Shown: piece after piece, positions 41,389-51,127 of the stretch
Layout of the letters: the number at the start of each line of letters is the position of its first letter
How positions within the stretch are numbered: position 1 is the first letter of the stretch
Source: Rhodopseudomonas faecalis
Lineage (GTDB): Bacteria; Pseudomonadota; Alphaproteobacteria; Rhizobiales; Xanthobacteraceae
Assembly: GCF_003217325.1 (NCBI RefSeq)
Contig: NZ_QJTI01000009.1
Span: 62,001-126,000, forward strand
DNA: 64,000 nt
Direction of reading: 5' to 3'
The notes under the pieces: model-generated
Seen by the model: only the letters and a program-made list of their open reading frames with translations
Told to the model about the DNA's origin: nothing
Database searches by the model: none
Program-made: the position numbers and the translations under genes

Positions 41389-42130
41389 AGCCCATCTTCG
41401 CCAACAGCGCGTCCGAAACCTCGAAGTTGGCATAGACGTTCTGCACATCGTCGTGGTCGTTGAGCAGGTCCATCAACTTCAGCAGCTTCTCACCGATTTC
41501 GTCGTCGACCGACACGGTGTTTTGCGGCTTCCAGGTCAGCGCCGCCTTGCGCGCTTCGCCGAACTTGGCTTCCAGCGCCTTGGCGACTTCGCGGAACGTG
41601 TCCTGCGAGGCATAGACCTCGTGACCAGCGTCGTTCGACTGCACGTCGTCAGCACCCGCCTCGATCGCCGCGTCGAGCATATCGTCAGCGGAAGCGACGC
41701 TGGCGTCGTATTCGATCACGCCGAGCCGGTCGAACATGAACGACACCGAGCCGGTTTCGCCAAGATTGCCGCCGGACTTGGTGAAGTAGGAGCGGATATC
41801 GGACGCGGCGCGATTGCGATTGTCGGTCAGCGCTTCGACGATCACCGCGACGCCGCCGGGGCCGTAACCCTCGTAACGGATTTCGTCATAGTTCTCGCTG
41901 TCGCCACCGATCGCCTTCTTGATGGCGCGCTCGATGTTGTCCTTAGGCATATTTTCCGCCCGGGCGGCGAGCACCGCAGCGCGCAGCCGCGGGTTCATCG
42001 CAGGATCAGGCGTACCGAGCTTGGCGGCCACGGTAATTTCGCGCGCCAGCTTGCTGAAAATTTTCGACCGCTGAGCGTCTTGCCGACCCTTGCGGTGCAT
42101 GATGTTCTTGAATTGCGAATGTCCGGCCAT
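41387..42130 (-). CDS. yebC: YebC/PmpR family (DUF28) protein
   Basis: 247-residue DUF28 protein. It begins [19 protein letters not shown] and has [18 protein letters not shown] and the [19 protein letters not shown] block. YebC proteins have been described as transcription regulators and more recently as ribosome-associated factors easing proline-rich stalling. It lies upstream of ruvC as in most proteobacteria. Confidence 0.95.
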   Translation of the reverse strand: MAGHSQFKNIMHRKGRQDAQRSKIFSKLAREITVAAKLGTPDPAMNPRLRAAVLAARAENMPKDNIERAIKKAIGGDSENYDEIRYEGYGPGGVAVIVEALTDNRNRAASDIRSYFTKSGGNLGETGSVSFMFDRLGVIEYDASVASADDMLDAAIEAGADDVQSNDAGHEVYASQDTFREVAKALEAKFGEARKAALTWKPQNTVSVDDEIGEKLLKLMDLLNDHDDVQNVYANFEVSDALLAKMG

Positions 42131-42319
42131 GAATCTCTCTTAAAAAAGGCGGGCTGGCGCGGCCTTATATTCTGTGACAGCCGCAAAATCAAAAGCCGGA
42201 TGACCGAAAGATAAAGACCGGCAACGCAATCTGCGGCTGTTGGGTGGCGGAATCTTAACCGTGAATTCACCTGGAGATGCCAGCCTTTCCGGAATTTCGC
42301 AGGGCGGGACGGAAATGCC

Positions 42320-44089
42320 ATGGTGTTGGGTCTCTTTCGCAGGCAATCGATTCCGGCTTCTCCGAGGCTCCCCGAGCCGCTGCCTGCTGCCGCTGCCCCG
42401 CCGCTGGCGCCGCACGACAGCCCCCACGACAATGGTCGCGACAATTCGCACGAGATCCTCGAACTGCTGGAAACCGAACTCGGCGGCCTGATCCGGCAGC
42501 TGGAACGCGCCGCCAATGCCGTCGCCAACGGCGCGCAATCGACCGCCGCCACGCTGCACGCGATCCGCGAACGTTCCGACGCGCTGACCGGACAGACCAG
42601 CGCCGCGCACAGCACCGCGACCAGCTTTTCGCAGACCGCCGACAAATTCACCCATTCGGCCGAAGGCATCGCCGCCCAGGTGCGGCAGGCCAGCGACCTC
42701 GCCGACCAGGCCAGCGCCGCCGCCAATGACGCCAGCCAGAATGTCGATCGCCTGCGCGAGTCTTCCGCCGCGATCGGCAATGTCGTCAATCTGATCTCGC
42801 AGATTGCCCGGCAGACCACGCTGCTCGCCCTCAATTCCACCATCGAAGCGGCGCGCGCCGGCGCTGCCGGCCGCGGCTTTGCGGTGGTGGCGACCGAGGT
42901 GAAAGCGCTGGCGGTGCAGACCCAGGAAGCGACCGAGGAGATCCGCAAGAAGATCGAGGCATTGCAGCGCGACGCCGCGAGTTCCGTCGATGCCGTGCAT
43001 CGCATCACCGCGTCGATCGAAGCGATCCGCCCGGTGTTCGACAACGTCAATGGCGCGGTCGCCGAACAGAACCGCACCACCGCCGACATGGCGGACAACG
43101 TCGCCACCACCTCACAATTCATCGCGTCGGTCGGCAACAGCACCGCCGAAATCTCGACCGCCACCCATGAGGCCGAAGCCCATGGCGAGGAAGTCGCCAC
43201 AGCCGGCCAGAACGTCACGGTGTTGACGGAAAAACTGAAGTCGCGCACCGCGGTGTTGCTCGGCCAGGGCCAGCGCGGCGAGAACCGCAATCGCGAGCGG
43301 CTGCCCTGCCATCTCGGCATCGAGATCGAGCGGCCGAGCGGGCGCGTCACCGCTCAGGTCTACGAAATCTCGATCGACGGCCTATTGATCGTCGGCCCGC
43401 AGGCGGCGTCCTTGCCGCGCGGCGACGCCATGAAGGCGCAGCTCGAGGGCGTCGGCGAATGTACCATTCGCGTCGATGAGCACGGCGCCACCGGCACCAA
43501 GGCCCGGTTCGCGGCCCTCGACATCGAGACCCGCGAGCGCATCGAAGACAAATTGTGGGCGCTGCACGACGAGAACATCGAATTCGTGACCCGCGCCATG
43601 GAAGCCGGCAGAGAACTCAACCGGATGTTCGAGCAGGCTGTGACCTCTGGCGCGATCAGCATCGATGATCTGTTCGACGAGAACTACGTCGAGATCCCCG
43701 GCACTAATCCCAAGCAGTTTCGCACCAAGGCGCTCGATTGGGCCGACCGCACGCTGCCGGCATTCCAGGAAGCTTTTTTGGCCAAAGACCCGCGCATGGT
43801 GTTTTGCGTGATGATCGATCGCAACGGCTATCTGCCGGTGCACAACCGCATCTATTCGCAGCCGCAGCGGCCCGGCGACGAAGCGTGGAACATGGCCAAT
43901 AGCCGCAACCGCCGCATCTTCAACGATGCCGCCGGGCTCGCGGCCGGCCGCAATACCCGCTGCTATCTGATCCAGAGCTATGCGCGCGACATGGGCAAGG
44001 GCGTCACCGTGATGATGCGCGAGATCGACGTGCCGGTCGCGGTGCGTGGCCGGCATTGGGGCGGCTTCCGCACAGCGTACAAGCTGTAG
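42320..44089 (+). CDS. Soluble MCP signalling protein with PilZ domain and C-terminal sensor
   Basis: 589-residue chemoreceptor-like protein with no transmembrane helix. Order: a Pro/Ala-rich start, a methyl-accepting coiled coil (about 45-310) with the hairpin tip [18 protein letters not shown], a PilZ domain (about 325-420: [14 protein letters not shown], then [12 protein letters not shown]), and a C-terminal domain (about 445-589) containing [20 protein letters not shown] and [12 protein letters not shown] and ending [13 protein letters not shown], a fold found in other cytosolic MCPs. The PilZ RxxxR and (D/N)xSxxG-like motifs are present, the latter with Glu replacing Asp, so c-di-GMP binding is plausible. 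Divergent from yebC. Confidence 0.88.
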   Translation: MVLGLFRRQSIPASPRLPEPLPAAAAPPLAPHDSPHDNGRDNSHEILELLETELGGLIRQLERAANAVANGAQSTAATLHAIRERSDALTGQTSAAHSTATSFSQTADKFTHSAEGIAAQVRQASDLADQASAAANDASQNVDRLRESSAAIGNVVNLISQIARQTTLLALNSTIEAARAGAAGRGFAVVATEVKALAVQTQEATEEIRKKIEALQRDAASSVDAVHRITASIEAIRPVFDNVNGAVAEQNRTTADMADNVATTSQFIASVGNSTAEISTATHEAEAHGEEVATAGQNVTVLTEKLKSRTAVLLGQGQRGENRNRERLPCHLGIEIERPSGRVTAQVYEISIDGLLIVGPQAASLPRGDAMKAQLEGVGECTIRVDEHGATGTKARFAALDIETRERIEDKLWALHDENIEFVTRAMEAGRELNRMFEQAVTSGAISIDDLFDENYVEIPGTNPKQFRTKALDWADRTLPAFQEAFLAKDPRMVFCVMIDRNGYLPVHNRIYSQPQRPGDEAWNMANSRNRRIFNDAAGLAAGRNTRCYLIQSYARDMGKGVTVMMREIDVPVAVRGRHWGGFRTAYKL

Positions 44090-44453
44090 GTGGTAGCGCG
44101 CGCGGCGCGCTACCAACCGGCCATCTAACTACCTCCAACAATCCGCACGATTTTGTGCGGCCGTGACCAATGGGTACTTGCCCCGGCCCGTCGGACAGAC
44201 AACAATTCGCCGCGATCGGACGCCTGGGGTACTCACGCGATCCATTCGCAACTTTATTGAACTACTTTGGCTCTCCGTTCTGACCTCGCTGCTGATCGCA
44301 GCCGGGCCGGCGCGCTTTTTTGATCAAGCCTATTTCACGCCGCACCGCGGCCCAGGTCGAACCTACGACCGCCAACGCGACACAGAACGCGAAAGAGCGC
44401 GCCATGATGAGTGCGCGGCATTTGGAAACTAATCAATTCTGTAGGAGGCTCGG
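44090..44453. other. Intergenic region before the radical SAM gene
   Basis: 364 bp. A frame at 44163-44432 would encode 89 residues with one hydrophobic stretch, but its composition and Arg-rich tail argue against a gene. Nothing else recognised except the GTAGGAGG ribosome site of the next gene. Confidence 0.4.
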
Positions 44454-46280
44454 GTGGCCGCAACGATTAAATCGTCGCCATCTTCGGTAACGACGACCAA
44501 GGGACAAGCCAGCAAACGCTTTCAGGTCGCGCTGATCAAGCCGTCGCATTATGACGACGACGGCTATGTGATCCAATGGGTCCGGTCATTCATTCCGTCG
44601 AACTCGCTGGCGACGGTGTATAGCCTGGTCGACGACTCCCGGCAGCGCGCCGCGATCGGCGCCGAGGTTGCGATCGACATCACCGCGGCCGATGAAATCA
44701 ACACCCGCATCAAGACCGACGAGATCATCGCACGGTTCGCGGCCCATAATAATTTCGGCCTGGTGTTCCTGGTCGGCGTGCAATCCAATCAGTTCCCGCG
44801 CGCCATCGATATCGCGCGGCCGCTGCGCGCCGCTGGCGTGTCGGTCGCGATCGGCGGCTTCCATGTCTCGGGCTGCATGGCGATGCTGCCCGGCATTCAA
44901 GCGGACATGCAGCAGGCGCTCGATCTCGGCATCACGCTCTATGCCGGCGAATTGGAAGGACGCTGCGATGACCTGCTGCGCGACGCCGCGCGCGGCGAGC
45001 TGAAGCCACTCTATAATTATCTGCACGATCTACCGTCGCTGGAAGGCGCGCCCTCGCCGCTGCTGCCCAAGCAATTCCTGAAGCGCACCTATCAGCTGCA
45101 AACCTCGTTCGACGCCGGGCGCGGCTGTCCCTATCAATGCTCGTTCTGCACCATCATCAATGTGCAGGGCCGCAAGTCGCGCGGCCGCAGCGCCGACGAC
45201 GTGGAACGGCTGGTGCGCGAGAACCTGAAACAGGGCGTGTTCTGGTTCTTCATGACCGATGACAATTTTGCCCGCAACAAGGACTGGGAAGCGATTTTGG
45301 ACCGGCTCGCCAAATTGCGCGCCGAGATCGCACAGAGCGGAGGCCGCGACATCAAGCTGGTGATTCAGGTTGATACGCTGTGCCACAAGATCGATGGCTT
45401 CATCGACAAAGCCAAGGCCGCCGGCGTGGTGCGCGTGTTCCTCGGGCTGGAGAGTATCAATCCGCAAAGCCTCGCCGCCGCCAATAAGCGCCAGAACAAG
45501 ATCACCGAATATCGGCAGATGCTGCTGGCCTGGAAGAACGCCGGCGTGCTGACCTATGCCGGCTACATTCTCGGCTTCCCGCACGACACGCCGCAGAGCA
45601 TCGCGGACGACATCGCGATCATTCAGGAGGAGCTGCCGCTCGACATTCTGGAGTTCTTCTGCCTGACGCCGCTGCCGGGCTCGGAAGATCACCAGACCAA
45701 GGTCAAGCTCGGCGAACCGATGGATGCCGACCTGAACCGCTACGACCTCGAACACGTCGTCACCACCCATCCGAAGATGAGCCGCGCGGAGTGGGAACAG
45801 GTCTATCGCTCGGTGTGGGACCTGTATTACTCCCGCGAGCATGTCGAGCGGATTTTGCGCCGCGCGGCGGCGACCGGCGGCGGCATCTCGCGGCTGGCGT
45901 CGATGATCTTCCTGTTCTCTTCGATGGTGAAGATCGAGAAGGTGCATCCGCTGCAGGGCGGCATCATCCGCATCAAGCGCCGTACCGATCGGCGCTCGTC
46001 ACTGCCGATCGTGCCGGCCTGGCAATTCTATCCGGCGCTCGCGGTCGAGGTCGCGATCAAGCTTTATCGCAACGTCCGGCACTGGATGTGGATCGACGCG
46101 CTGCGCCGCGAGGTGCGCAACGACCCGAACCGGCTCGCCTATCGCGATACGGCCATCACCCCGGTCGATGAGCACGACGTCGAGAAACTGGAGCTGTTCA
46201 ACCATAGCGCCGATGCGCAAGCCACGGTCGATCATCTGCGCAAGGTCAAGGAACTGACCACGGTGAAATCGGTGGCGTAA
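44454..46280 (+). CDS. B12-binding-domain radical SAM protein of unknown function
   Basis: 608-residue protein starting at a GTG with GTAGGAGG upstream. The N-terminal half (about 20-190) is a cobalamin-binding-like Rossmann domain (FGLVFLVGVQSNQFPRAIDI; SVAIGGFHVSG) without the classic DxHxxG His. The radical SAM core starts near 225 with CPYQCSFC (CX3CX2C) and continues with WFFMTDDNFARNKDW, VVRVFLGLESINPQSL and YAGYILGFPHDTPQSI. A C-terminal region of about 170 residues (EQVYRSVWDLYYSREHVERI) is unlike known subfamilies. It is not HpnP, HpnJ or BchE by its motifs. The substrate is unknown; methylation or ring chemistry is possible. Confidence 0.88.
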   Translation: MAATIKSSPSSVTTTKGQASKRFQVALIKPSHYDDDGYVIQWVRSFIPSNSLATVYSLVDDSRQRAAIGAEVAIDITAADEINTRIKTDEIIARFAAHNNFGLVFLVGVQSNQFPRAIDIARPLRAAGVSVAIGGFHVSGCMAMLPGIQADMQQALDLGITLYAGELEGRCDDLLRDAARGELKPLYNYLHDLPSLEGAPSPLLPKQFLKRTYQLQTSFDAGRGCPYQCSFCTIINVQGRKSRGRSADDVERLVRENLKQGVFWFFMTDDNFARNKDWEAILDRLAKLRAEIAQSGGRDIKLVIQVDTLCHKIDGFIDKAKAAGVVRVFLGLESINPQSLAAANKRQNKITEYRQMLLAWKNAGVLTYAGYILGFPHDTPQSIADDIAIIQEELPLDILEFFCLTPLPGSEDHQTKVKLGEPMDADLNRYDLEHVVTTHPKMSRAEWEQVYRSVWDLYYSREHVERILRRAAATGGGISRLASMIFLFSSMVKIEKVHPLQGGIIRIKRRTDRRSSLPIVPAWQFYPALAVEVAIKLYRNVRHWMWIDALRREVRNDPNRLAYRDTAITPVDEHDVEKLELFNHSADAQATVDHLRKVKELTTVKSVA

Positions 46281-46414
46281 CCGCCGCGCTGATCATCAAG
46301 ACATCAGGGCCGGGAGCGATCCCGGCTTTCTTTTCGAGAAGCAACGCGCTCTTTCGTCGAAGCGGTCACGGCACTCGCGCACTCCCTCCCCCCGCGTAGA
46401 TTGCAGATCAAAGA

Positions 46415-46510
46415 AGCGTCATGCCCGCGCTTGTCGCGGGCATCCACGTCTTTGAGCCTGTGAAGGATTAAACTCGTAGATGGCCGGGACGAGCCCGGCC
46501 ATGACGCACG
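46415..46510. repeat. Two-palindrome intergenic repeat (copy in inverse orientation)
   Basis: Modules GCCCGCGCTTGTCGCGGGC and GGCCGGGACGAGCCCGGCC about 60 bp apart, the inverse order of the copy at 19.3 kb. The rest of 46281-46586 holds no gene. Confidence 0.8.
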
Positions 46511-46586
46511 GAATCTCATCGACGCCGGTGCGATGAGATCATCCGACGCAATCGCGCCTGCCTCGATCAGCCCCGGACGCTCGCCG

Positions 46587-47411
46587 CTAGCTCAGCCAAA
46601 ACTCCGGCAGCGCCGGCTGCAGGCGGCCGCCGATCCGCACCGGCGCGATCTTGCGCGCGAGGCCGCTCGCCGGATCGGTCTCCACCGCAACGCCGCTCAG
46701 CGTGGCAGCGCCATTGGCCGGCTCGAACCGGCCGGACGGAATCCCGGTGGTGAAACGGCGCAGCGGTTCGTCCTTCTGCATGCCGATCACCGAATCATAA
46801 TCACCGGTCATGCCGGCATCGGTCATATAGGCGGTGCCGCCGGACAGAATCTGATGATCAGCGGTCGGCACATGGGTGTGGGTGCCGATCACCATGCTGG
46901 CGCGGCCATCGCAGAAAAACGCCATGCCCTGCTTTTCGCTCGACGCCTCGCCGTGGAAATCGATGACGATGGCGTCGGCCGCCTCGCCGAGCGGACAGGC
47001 TTCCAACTCACGCTCGATCGCGCTGAACGGATCGTTGAGCGGCTCCATGAACACCCGGCCCATGACGTTGATCACCAGCGCGCGGGCACCGTTCTTGGCC
47101 TCGATCATCGCCGCGCCGCGCCCCGGCGTGTAGCGCGGGAAATTCAGCGGCCGGATCAGCCGCGGCGCGCGCTCGATGAACACCAGCGCTTCTTTCTGAT
47201 TCCAGGCGTGGTTGCCGAGCGTGACCGCATCGGCACCGGCATCGACCAGCTCGTGATAGATGTTCTCGGTAATGCCAAAGCCGCCGGCGGCATTCTCGCC
47301 ATTGACCACGACCAAATCGAGCTTCCAGTCGCGGATCGCGCCTGGCAGATGGTCGGCCACCGCCGTCCGCCCGGATTTTCCGACCACATCGCCGATAAAC
47401 AGGATCCGCAA
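46587..47411 (-). CDS. YmdB family metallophosphoesterase
   Basis: 274-residue calcineurin-like phosphodiesterase (TIGR00282/YmdB). Metal-binding motifs: ILFIGDVVGKSGR (start), VVVNGENAAGGFG, VTLGNHAWNQKE, IDFHGEASSEK and GTHTHVPTAD. Bacillus YmdB hydrolyses 2',3'-cyclic nucleotides. It starts 2 bp after the cyclo-ligase stop, so ssrS-ygfA-ymdB form one unit. Confidence 0.93.
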   Translation of the reverse strand: MRILFIGDVVGKSGRTAVADHLPGAIRDWKLDLVVVNGENAAGGFGITENIYHELVDAGADAVTLGNHAWNQKEALVFIERAPRLIRPLNFPRYTPGRGAAMIEAKNGARALVINVMGRVFMEPLNDPFSAIERELEACPLGEAADAIVIDFHGEASSEKQGMAFFCDGRASMVIGTHTHVPTADHQILSGGTAYMTDAGMTGDYDSVIGMQKDEPLRRFTTGIPSGRFEPANGAATLSGVAVETDPASGLARKIAPVRIGGRLQPALPEFWLS

Positions 47412-47412
47412 C

Positions 47413-48000
47413 TCACACTCTCCGGAGGTCGATCGTTTCGGTTTCCGTTAACACAAGATCGAGCGGTACGTCGTGCGCCAACGCCGGAATCGCCGGGATT
47501 TCCTGCACCGCGAAAGCGATGCCGATCGCCAGACGATCTCCGCCCGCCCGCAGTTGCGCAAGGCTACGATCGTAATAACCGCCACCATAACCGATCCGGT
47601 GGCCGAGCCGATCGAAGGCCGCGAGCGGCACCAGCACGATATCGGGCACCAGTTCCGGCTGGTCAGGCCCAGGCTCGGGAATGCCGAGCGGCCCACGCGC
47701 CAGCGGCGCGGTGGTGTCCCAGGCGCGGAACACCAGCGGCTGGTCGCGGCCGACGATCACCGGCAGCGCCGCGCGGGCGCCGCATTCCGTGAGGGCGCGC
47801 AGCAACGGCCGCGGATCGAACTCGCTGCGCACCGGCGCGTAGCCCGCAATCACGGTGCCAGGAGCAAAGTCAATTGGAAACGGCCGCGCCGCCACCGCCT
47901 GCGCCGCGGCGCTGCGTTCCGCGGCGCTGAGCGCGTCGCGGCGCGCCAAGGCGGCAGCGCGCAATACGGGTTTGGGCAGGCTCGGGGGGCGCAACGACAT
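47413..48000 (-). CDS. ygfA: 5-formyltetrahydrofolate cyclo-ligase
   Basis: 195-residue ATP-dependent enzyme turning 5-formyl-THF into 5,10-methenyl-THF. N-terminal LARRDALSAAERSAAAQ (phosphate/ATP site), substrate loop IPEPGPDQPELVPDIVLVP, and the C-terminal signature HRIGYGGGYYDRSLAQ are present. It lies directly downstream of the 6S RNA on the same strand, the classic ssrS-ygfA linkage. Confidence 0.94.
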   Translation of the reverse strand: MSLRPPSLPKPVLRAAALARRDALSAAERSAAAQAVAARPFPIDFAPGTVIAGYAPVRSEFDPRPLLRALTECGARAALPVIVGRDQPLVFRAWDTTAPLARGPLGIPEPGPDQPELVPDIVLVPLAAFDRLGHRIGYGGGYYDRSLAQLRAGGDRLAIGIAFAVQEIPAIPALAHDVPLDLVLTETETIDLRRV

Positions 48001-48097
48001 GCGCGGTTATAATCTGCGGTCGCCGCGCTCTGAAAGCCGGGGTTTTCCGCAACTGCGCTTTGCGTGAAGCGTTGCTTGCGCTGGCCAGAAAAAGTGC

Positions 48098-48253
48098 GAA
48101 GCCACAGTTGCCGTTGGGGTGCTCGATCCCGGAGTTCCCTACGAAAGTAGGTGGGCACCATATGACCGGGTCCACGGACCCGGCCAGGGACAGTTCCCTG
48201 AAGGATCGATAAGGCCCCGGGGATGTATGACCCCTGACGCGCACCGCAGCCTC
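48098..48253 (-). ncRNA. ssrS: 6S RNA
   Basis: 156-nt rod-shaped RNA upstream of ygfA. Read on minus, the ends pair (GAGGCTGCGGT with ACTGTGGCTTC, with G-U pairs); GGGGT / ACCCC and CGATCC / GGATCG continue the rod; a central open region flanks the apical hairpin CCGGGTCCGTGGACCCGG. This resembles the open-promoter mimic by which 6S RNA traps sigma-70 polymerase. A TACATT -10-like element lies 8 bp before the 5' end. The position between an absent zapA and ygfA supports the call; ends are approximate. Confidence 0.8.
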
Positions 48254-48344
48254 GCCCAGCCAATGTAGTCGGCGCGCGCGCTGTTCGCCAGCCCGGCGGG
48301 TAGCATGCTGCGCCGTTTTCCCGGAATGAAAACGCTATCTCATA

Positions 48345-48495
48345 CCATCGGGTCGTATCAATGACCGTCATACCCGCGCTTGTCGCGGGTATCCACGTCT
48401 TAAAATCGTAGCAAGATCAGGGATGTGGATGGCCGGGACGAGCCCGGCCATGACGTGCGGATAGGTTGGTATCAATCGCCGTTGGTATCACCACA
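48345..48495. repeat. Two-palindrome intergenic repeat (copy 2, inverse of the 19.3-kb copy)
   Basis: Edges ATACCATCGGGTCGTAT and TATCAATCGCCGTTGGTAT mirror those at 19310-19455; inner modules ACCCGCGCTTGTCGCGGGT and GGCCGGGACGAGCCCGGCC. Confidence 0.85.
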
Positions 48496-48498
48496 ACG

Positions 48499-48527
48499 AA
48501 AAAAGCCGGCGCGTGAGCACCGGCTTT
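48499..48527 (-). terminator. Rho-independent terminator of the atp F0 operon
   Basis: On minus: stem AAAGCCGG ... CCGGCTTT, loop of about 11 nt, followed by a T-run. It lies about 25 bp after the atpF stop. Confidence 0.85.
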
Positions 48528-48549
48528 AATCAGTTCAGATGCGGCTTGC

Positions 48550-49050
48550 TCAGTTCAGCTTGGAGCGAACCTCGGCGATACCCTTGCCGATCAGATCGTC
48601 GGCGACGGAGCCTTTCACCGACTGCGACAGGATCGTCGAGGCCGCGGCAACGGCGGCATTGGCCGCAGCCGCACGCACATCGGCCATCGCCTGCGCTTCG
48701 GCCATTGCGATCTTGGCCTCGGCAGACTTGGTGCGACGGGCGACGAAGTCTTCCAGTTTGGCCTTGGCTTCGGCCGCGATCCGTTCGGCCTCTTCCTTGG
48801 CACTGGAGATGATCGCCTCGGCTTCGCGTTCGGCGCTGCCAGCGCGCGCCTTGTAGTCGGCGAGCAGCTTCGCGGCTTCTTCTTTGAGGCGACGCGCCTC
48901 ATCGAGTTCGGCCTGAATCCGGTCGCGCCGATTGTCGAGCGCCGTGAGCACCGTGCGGTGCACGCCAAAATAGACGAACAGCGCCATCAAGATGACGAAG
49001 GAGACGGCGACCCAGGTTTCCGGTTGGGACAACAGGTGCATCATCGCCAT
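48550..49050 (-). CDS. atpF: ATP synthase F0 subunit b
   Basis: 166-residue peripheral-stalk subunit. One N-terminal transmembrane helix ([20 protein letters not shown], about 10-30) then a long amphipathic helix ([20 protein letters not shown] ...) ending in the delta-binding [16 protein letters not shown]. The ATG at 49050 overlaps the last base of the b' stop (TGATG). Last gene of atpI-B-E-F'-F. Confidence 0.95.
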   Translation of the reverse strand: MAMMHLLSQPETWVAVSFVILMALFVYFGVHRTVLTALDNRRDRIQAELDEARRLKEEAAKLLADYKARAGSAEREAEAIISSAKEEAERIAAEAKAKLEDFVARRTKSAEAKIAMAEAQAMADVRAAAANAAVAAASTILSQSVKGSVADDLIGKGIAEVRSKLN

Positions 49051-49607
49051 CACCCCTTCAACGAAGCTGAGACGGCGTTACCGACCGCCTTGCTGTCGGG
49101 CGACAGGCCCGCCAGCTGCTGCACGATCGCGGCGGCAGCGTCGGTGGCAATGCCTTGGACGTTGCTCATCGCAGATTCGCGGGTGGCGGCGATGGTTTTC
49201 TCCGCCTCCGCGAGCTTGACCGCAAGCCGCTCTTCAAGAGCCTTGCGTTCGGCGTCGGCCGCGGCGTTGAGACGCTCACGGGTTTCGGCGCCGATCGCCT
49301 GAGCCTTGGCGCGAGCCTGCGCCAGGGCCGTTTCGTAAGCCTTCAGGGCCTCGTCGGACTGGCCCTTGAGCTTCTGTGCCTCGGCGAAATCGTCCTCGAT
49401 ACGCTTCTGGCGTGCTTCGATGGTGCCGCCCACCTTGGGCAGCGCAATCTTCGACACGATCAGATACAGCGCCACGAAGGCGATCAGCAGCGACACAAGC
49501 TGAGACGCGAACGTCTCTTTCTGGAACGGCGGAAACGCGCGTCCATGCGCCGCATCGGCTTCGGTGTGGGCAGTGGTGCCCTTTGCGTCGCCAAGACCTT
49601 GAGCCAC
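49050..49607 (-). CDS. atpG: ATP synthase F0 subunit b'
   Basis: 185-residue second stalk subunit, typical of photosynthetic and other alphaproteobacteria. A short hydrophilic N terminus precedes the transmembrane helix ([20 protein letters not shown], about 36-55), then [20 protein letters not shown] and a long coiled coil. It forms a b/b' heterodimer with atpF. Overlaps atpF; 53 bp after atpE. Confidence 0.95.
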   Translation of the reverse strand: MAQGLGDAKGTTAHTEADAAHGRAFPPFQKETFASQLVSLLIAFVALYLIVSKIALPKVGGTIEARQKRIEDDFAEAQKLKGQSDEALKAYETALAQARAKAQAIGAETRERLNAAADAERKALEERLAVKLAEAEKTIAATRESAMSNVQGIATDAAAAIVQQLAGLSPDSKAVGNAVSASLKG

Positions 49608-49660
49608 GGGATACTCCTGTCCGAACGATAGAGGCCCTGACGGCCTCCACCGCTAATAGC

Positions 49661-49888
49661 TTAGAGGGCGAACAGCAGCAGCAGCGCGATCAGCAGCGAG
49701 AAGATGCCGAGCGCTTCGGTCACGGCGAAGCCGAAAATCAGGTTGCCGAACTGGCCCTGGGCGGCCGACGGATTGCGCACCGCGGCGGCAAGGTAGTTAC
49801 CGAAGATGATGCCCACGCCGGCGCCAGCGCCGCCCATGCCAATGCAGGCAATACCAGCGCCAATGTACTTCGCGGCAATCGGATCCAT
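49661..49888 (-). CDS. atpE: ATP synthase F0 subunit c
   Basis: 75-residue two-helix proteolipid of the rotor ring. Start ATG at 49888 with AAAGGAG upstream. Helix 1 [20 protein letters not shown], polar loop [11 protein letters not shown], helix 2 with the proton-carrying Glu in [19 protein letters not shown]. Length and sequence are typical of Rhizobiales. Confidence 0.97.
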   Translation of the reverse strand: MDPIAAKYIGAGIACIGMGGAGAGVGIIFGNYLAAAVRNPSAAQGQFGNLIFGFAVTEALGIFSLLIALLLLFAL

Positions 49889-49928
49889 GAAACCAGCTCC
49901 TTTAGGGGTTTGCGGTAGAGACCGGGCT

Positions 49929-50672
49929 TCAGTGACCCGGGTGAATCGCATCGTTGATGTAGATGCAGGTGAGGATAGTGAAGACGTAGGCCTGCAGGAA
50001 CGCGACCAGAAGTTCCAGGGCCGTCAGCGCCACGGTCAGGCTGAGCGGCAGCACCGCGCCGGCCCAGCCAGCGACGCCCATGGCGCCGAGCATGGTGACG
50101 AAGCTCGCGAACACTTTTAGCGTGATGTGACCCGCCAGCATGTTGGCAAACAGACGAACGCTGTGAGAGATCGGGCGCGACAGGAACGAGATGATCTCGA
50201 TCAGCACGACGAGCGGCAGGATCACGACCGGAATGCCGGAGGGCACGAACAGCTTAAAGAACTTCAGACCGTTCTTATAGAAGCCGTAGACCAGCACCGT
50301 GAAGAACACCAACAGCGCAAGCGCAGCGGTGACGATGATGTGGCTCGAAACCGTGAAGGTGTAAGGAATGATGCCGATCATGTTCGAAACGCAGATGAAC
50401 ATGAACAGCGAGAACACCAGCGGGAAGAACTTCATGCCTTCCGCACCAGCACTGGAGCGGACGGTATTGGCTACGAATTCGTAGGACAGTTCAGCCAGCG
50501 ACTGAAAGCGGCCGGGCACCAGCTTGCGACCCGCGCCGAGCATCAGCAGCGAAATCAGCGCCACCGACAACAGCATGTAGGCGGTGGAGTTGGTGAACGC
50601 GATCTCATAACCGCCGATATTGGCGATGGTGAAGATCTTCTCGATATTAAACTGGTGAATCGGATCGATCAT
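49929..50672 (-). CDS. atpB: ATP synthase F0 subunit a
   Basis: 247-residue stator subunit forming the proton half-channels. The essential Arg is in [14 protein letters not shown] (about 170-185), and the C-terminal [20 protein letters not shown] is typical. Five or six transmembrane helices. It lies 40 bp before atpE and 68 bp after atpI. Confidence 0.96.
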   Translation of the reverse strand: MIDPIHQFNIEKIFTIANIGGYEIAFTNSTAYMLLSVALISLLMLGAGRKLVPGRFQSLAELSYEFVANTVRSSAGAEGMKFFPLVFSLFMFICVSNMIGIIPYTFTVSSHIIVTAALALLVFFTVLVYGFYKNGLKFFKLFVPSGIPVVILPLVVLIEIISFLSRPISHSVRLFANMLAGHITLKVFASFVTMLGAMGVAGWAGAVLPLSLTVALTALELLVAFLQAYVFTILTCIYINDAIHPGH

Positions 50673-50740
50673 CCGCGCGGTATCTCTCGGTCCACCGGCG
50701 AGGCCGGCGCTGTGACATCAATCGTCTCGAATTCGCGTTG

Positions 50741-51127
50741 TCAGCGCGGCTTTTTGTCCGGGACGACGCCAGCAGACCGCACCACGTTCAGCACGCCGGC
50801 CGCAAAGCCGAGCATAAAGAACACGATGAGCCCCCAAGGCGAGGTCGACAGCAATTGGTCGATCCCCCAGCCAATCACCGCTCCAACAGCAACACCCGCG
50901 ACCAGCTCCGATGAAAGCCGGAAACCGCGCGCCATGGCCGAAGCCCTGGCCGCACCGTCTCCACCTTCATTGCCGGGTTGGTCAGCTTGAGCGGTACGAG
51001 TGTCGCGACGAGCGGACAATCGTTGCTCAAGACTTCCGAGCCTTGCGGAAAGCGCAGTTTCCTCGGGCGTTGGACTGTCGGCACTTCCGTTCTTGCGCTC
51101 ACCGCCGCGGCCCGTGTCGTCCGTCAT
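50741..51127 (-). CDS. atpI: ATP synthase protein I (AtpI)
   Basis: 128-residue protein with a charged N terminus (ALSARLGSLEQRLSARRDTR) and two transmembrane helices (LVAGVAVGAVIGWGIDQLL; GLIVFFMLGFAAGVLNVVR). The GWGIDQ motif is characteristic. It may assist c-ring assembly or Mg2+ uptake. First gene of the F0 operon, downstream of a good promoter. Confidence 0.9.
   Translation of the reverse strand: MTDDTGRGGERKNGSADSPTPEETALSARLGSLEQRLSARRDTRTAQADQPGNEGGDGAARASAMARGFRLSSELVAGVAVGAVIGWGIDQLLSTSPWGLIVFFMLGFAAGVLNVVRSAGVVPDKKPR

Noticed and set aside
44163-44432. 89-codon frame before the radical SAM gene
   Set aside because: Arg-rich tail, no ribosome site, no recognisable similarity.
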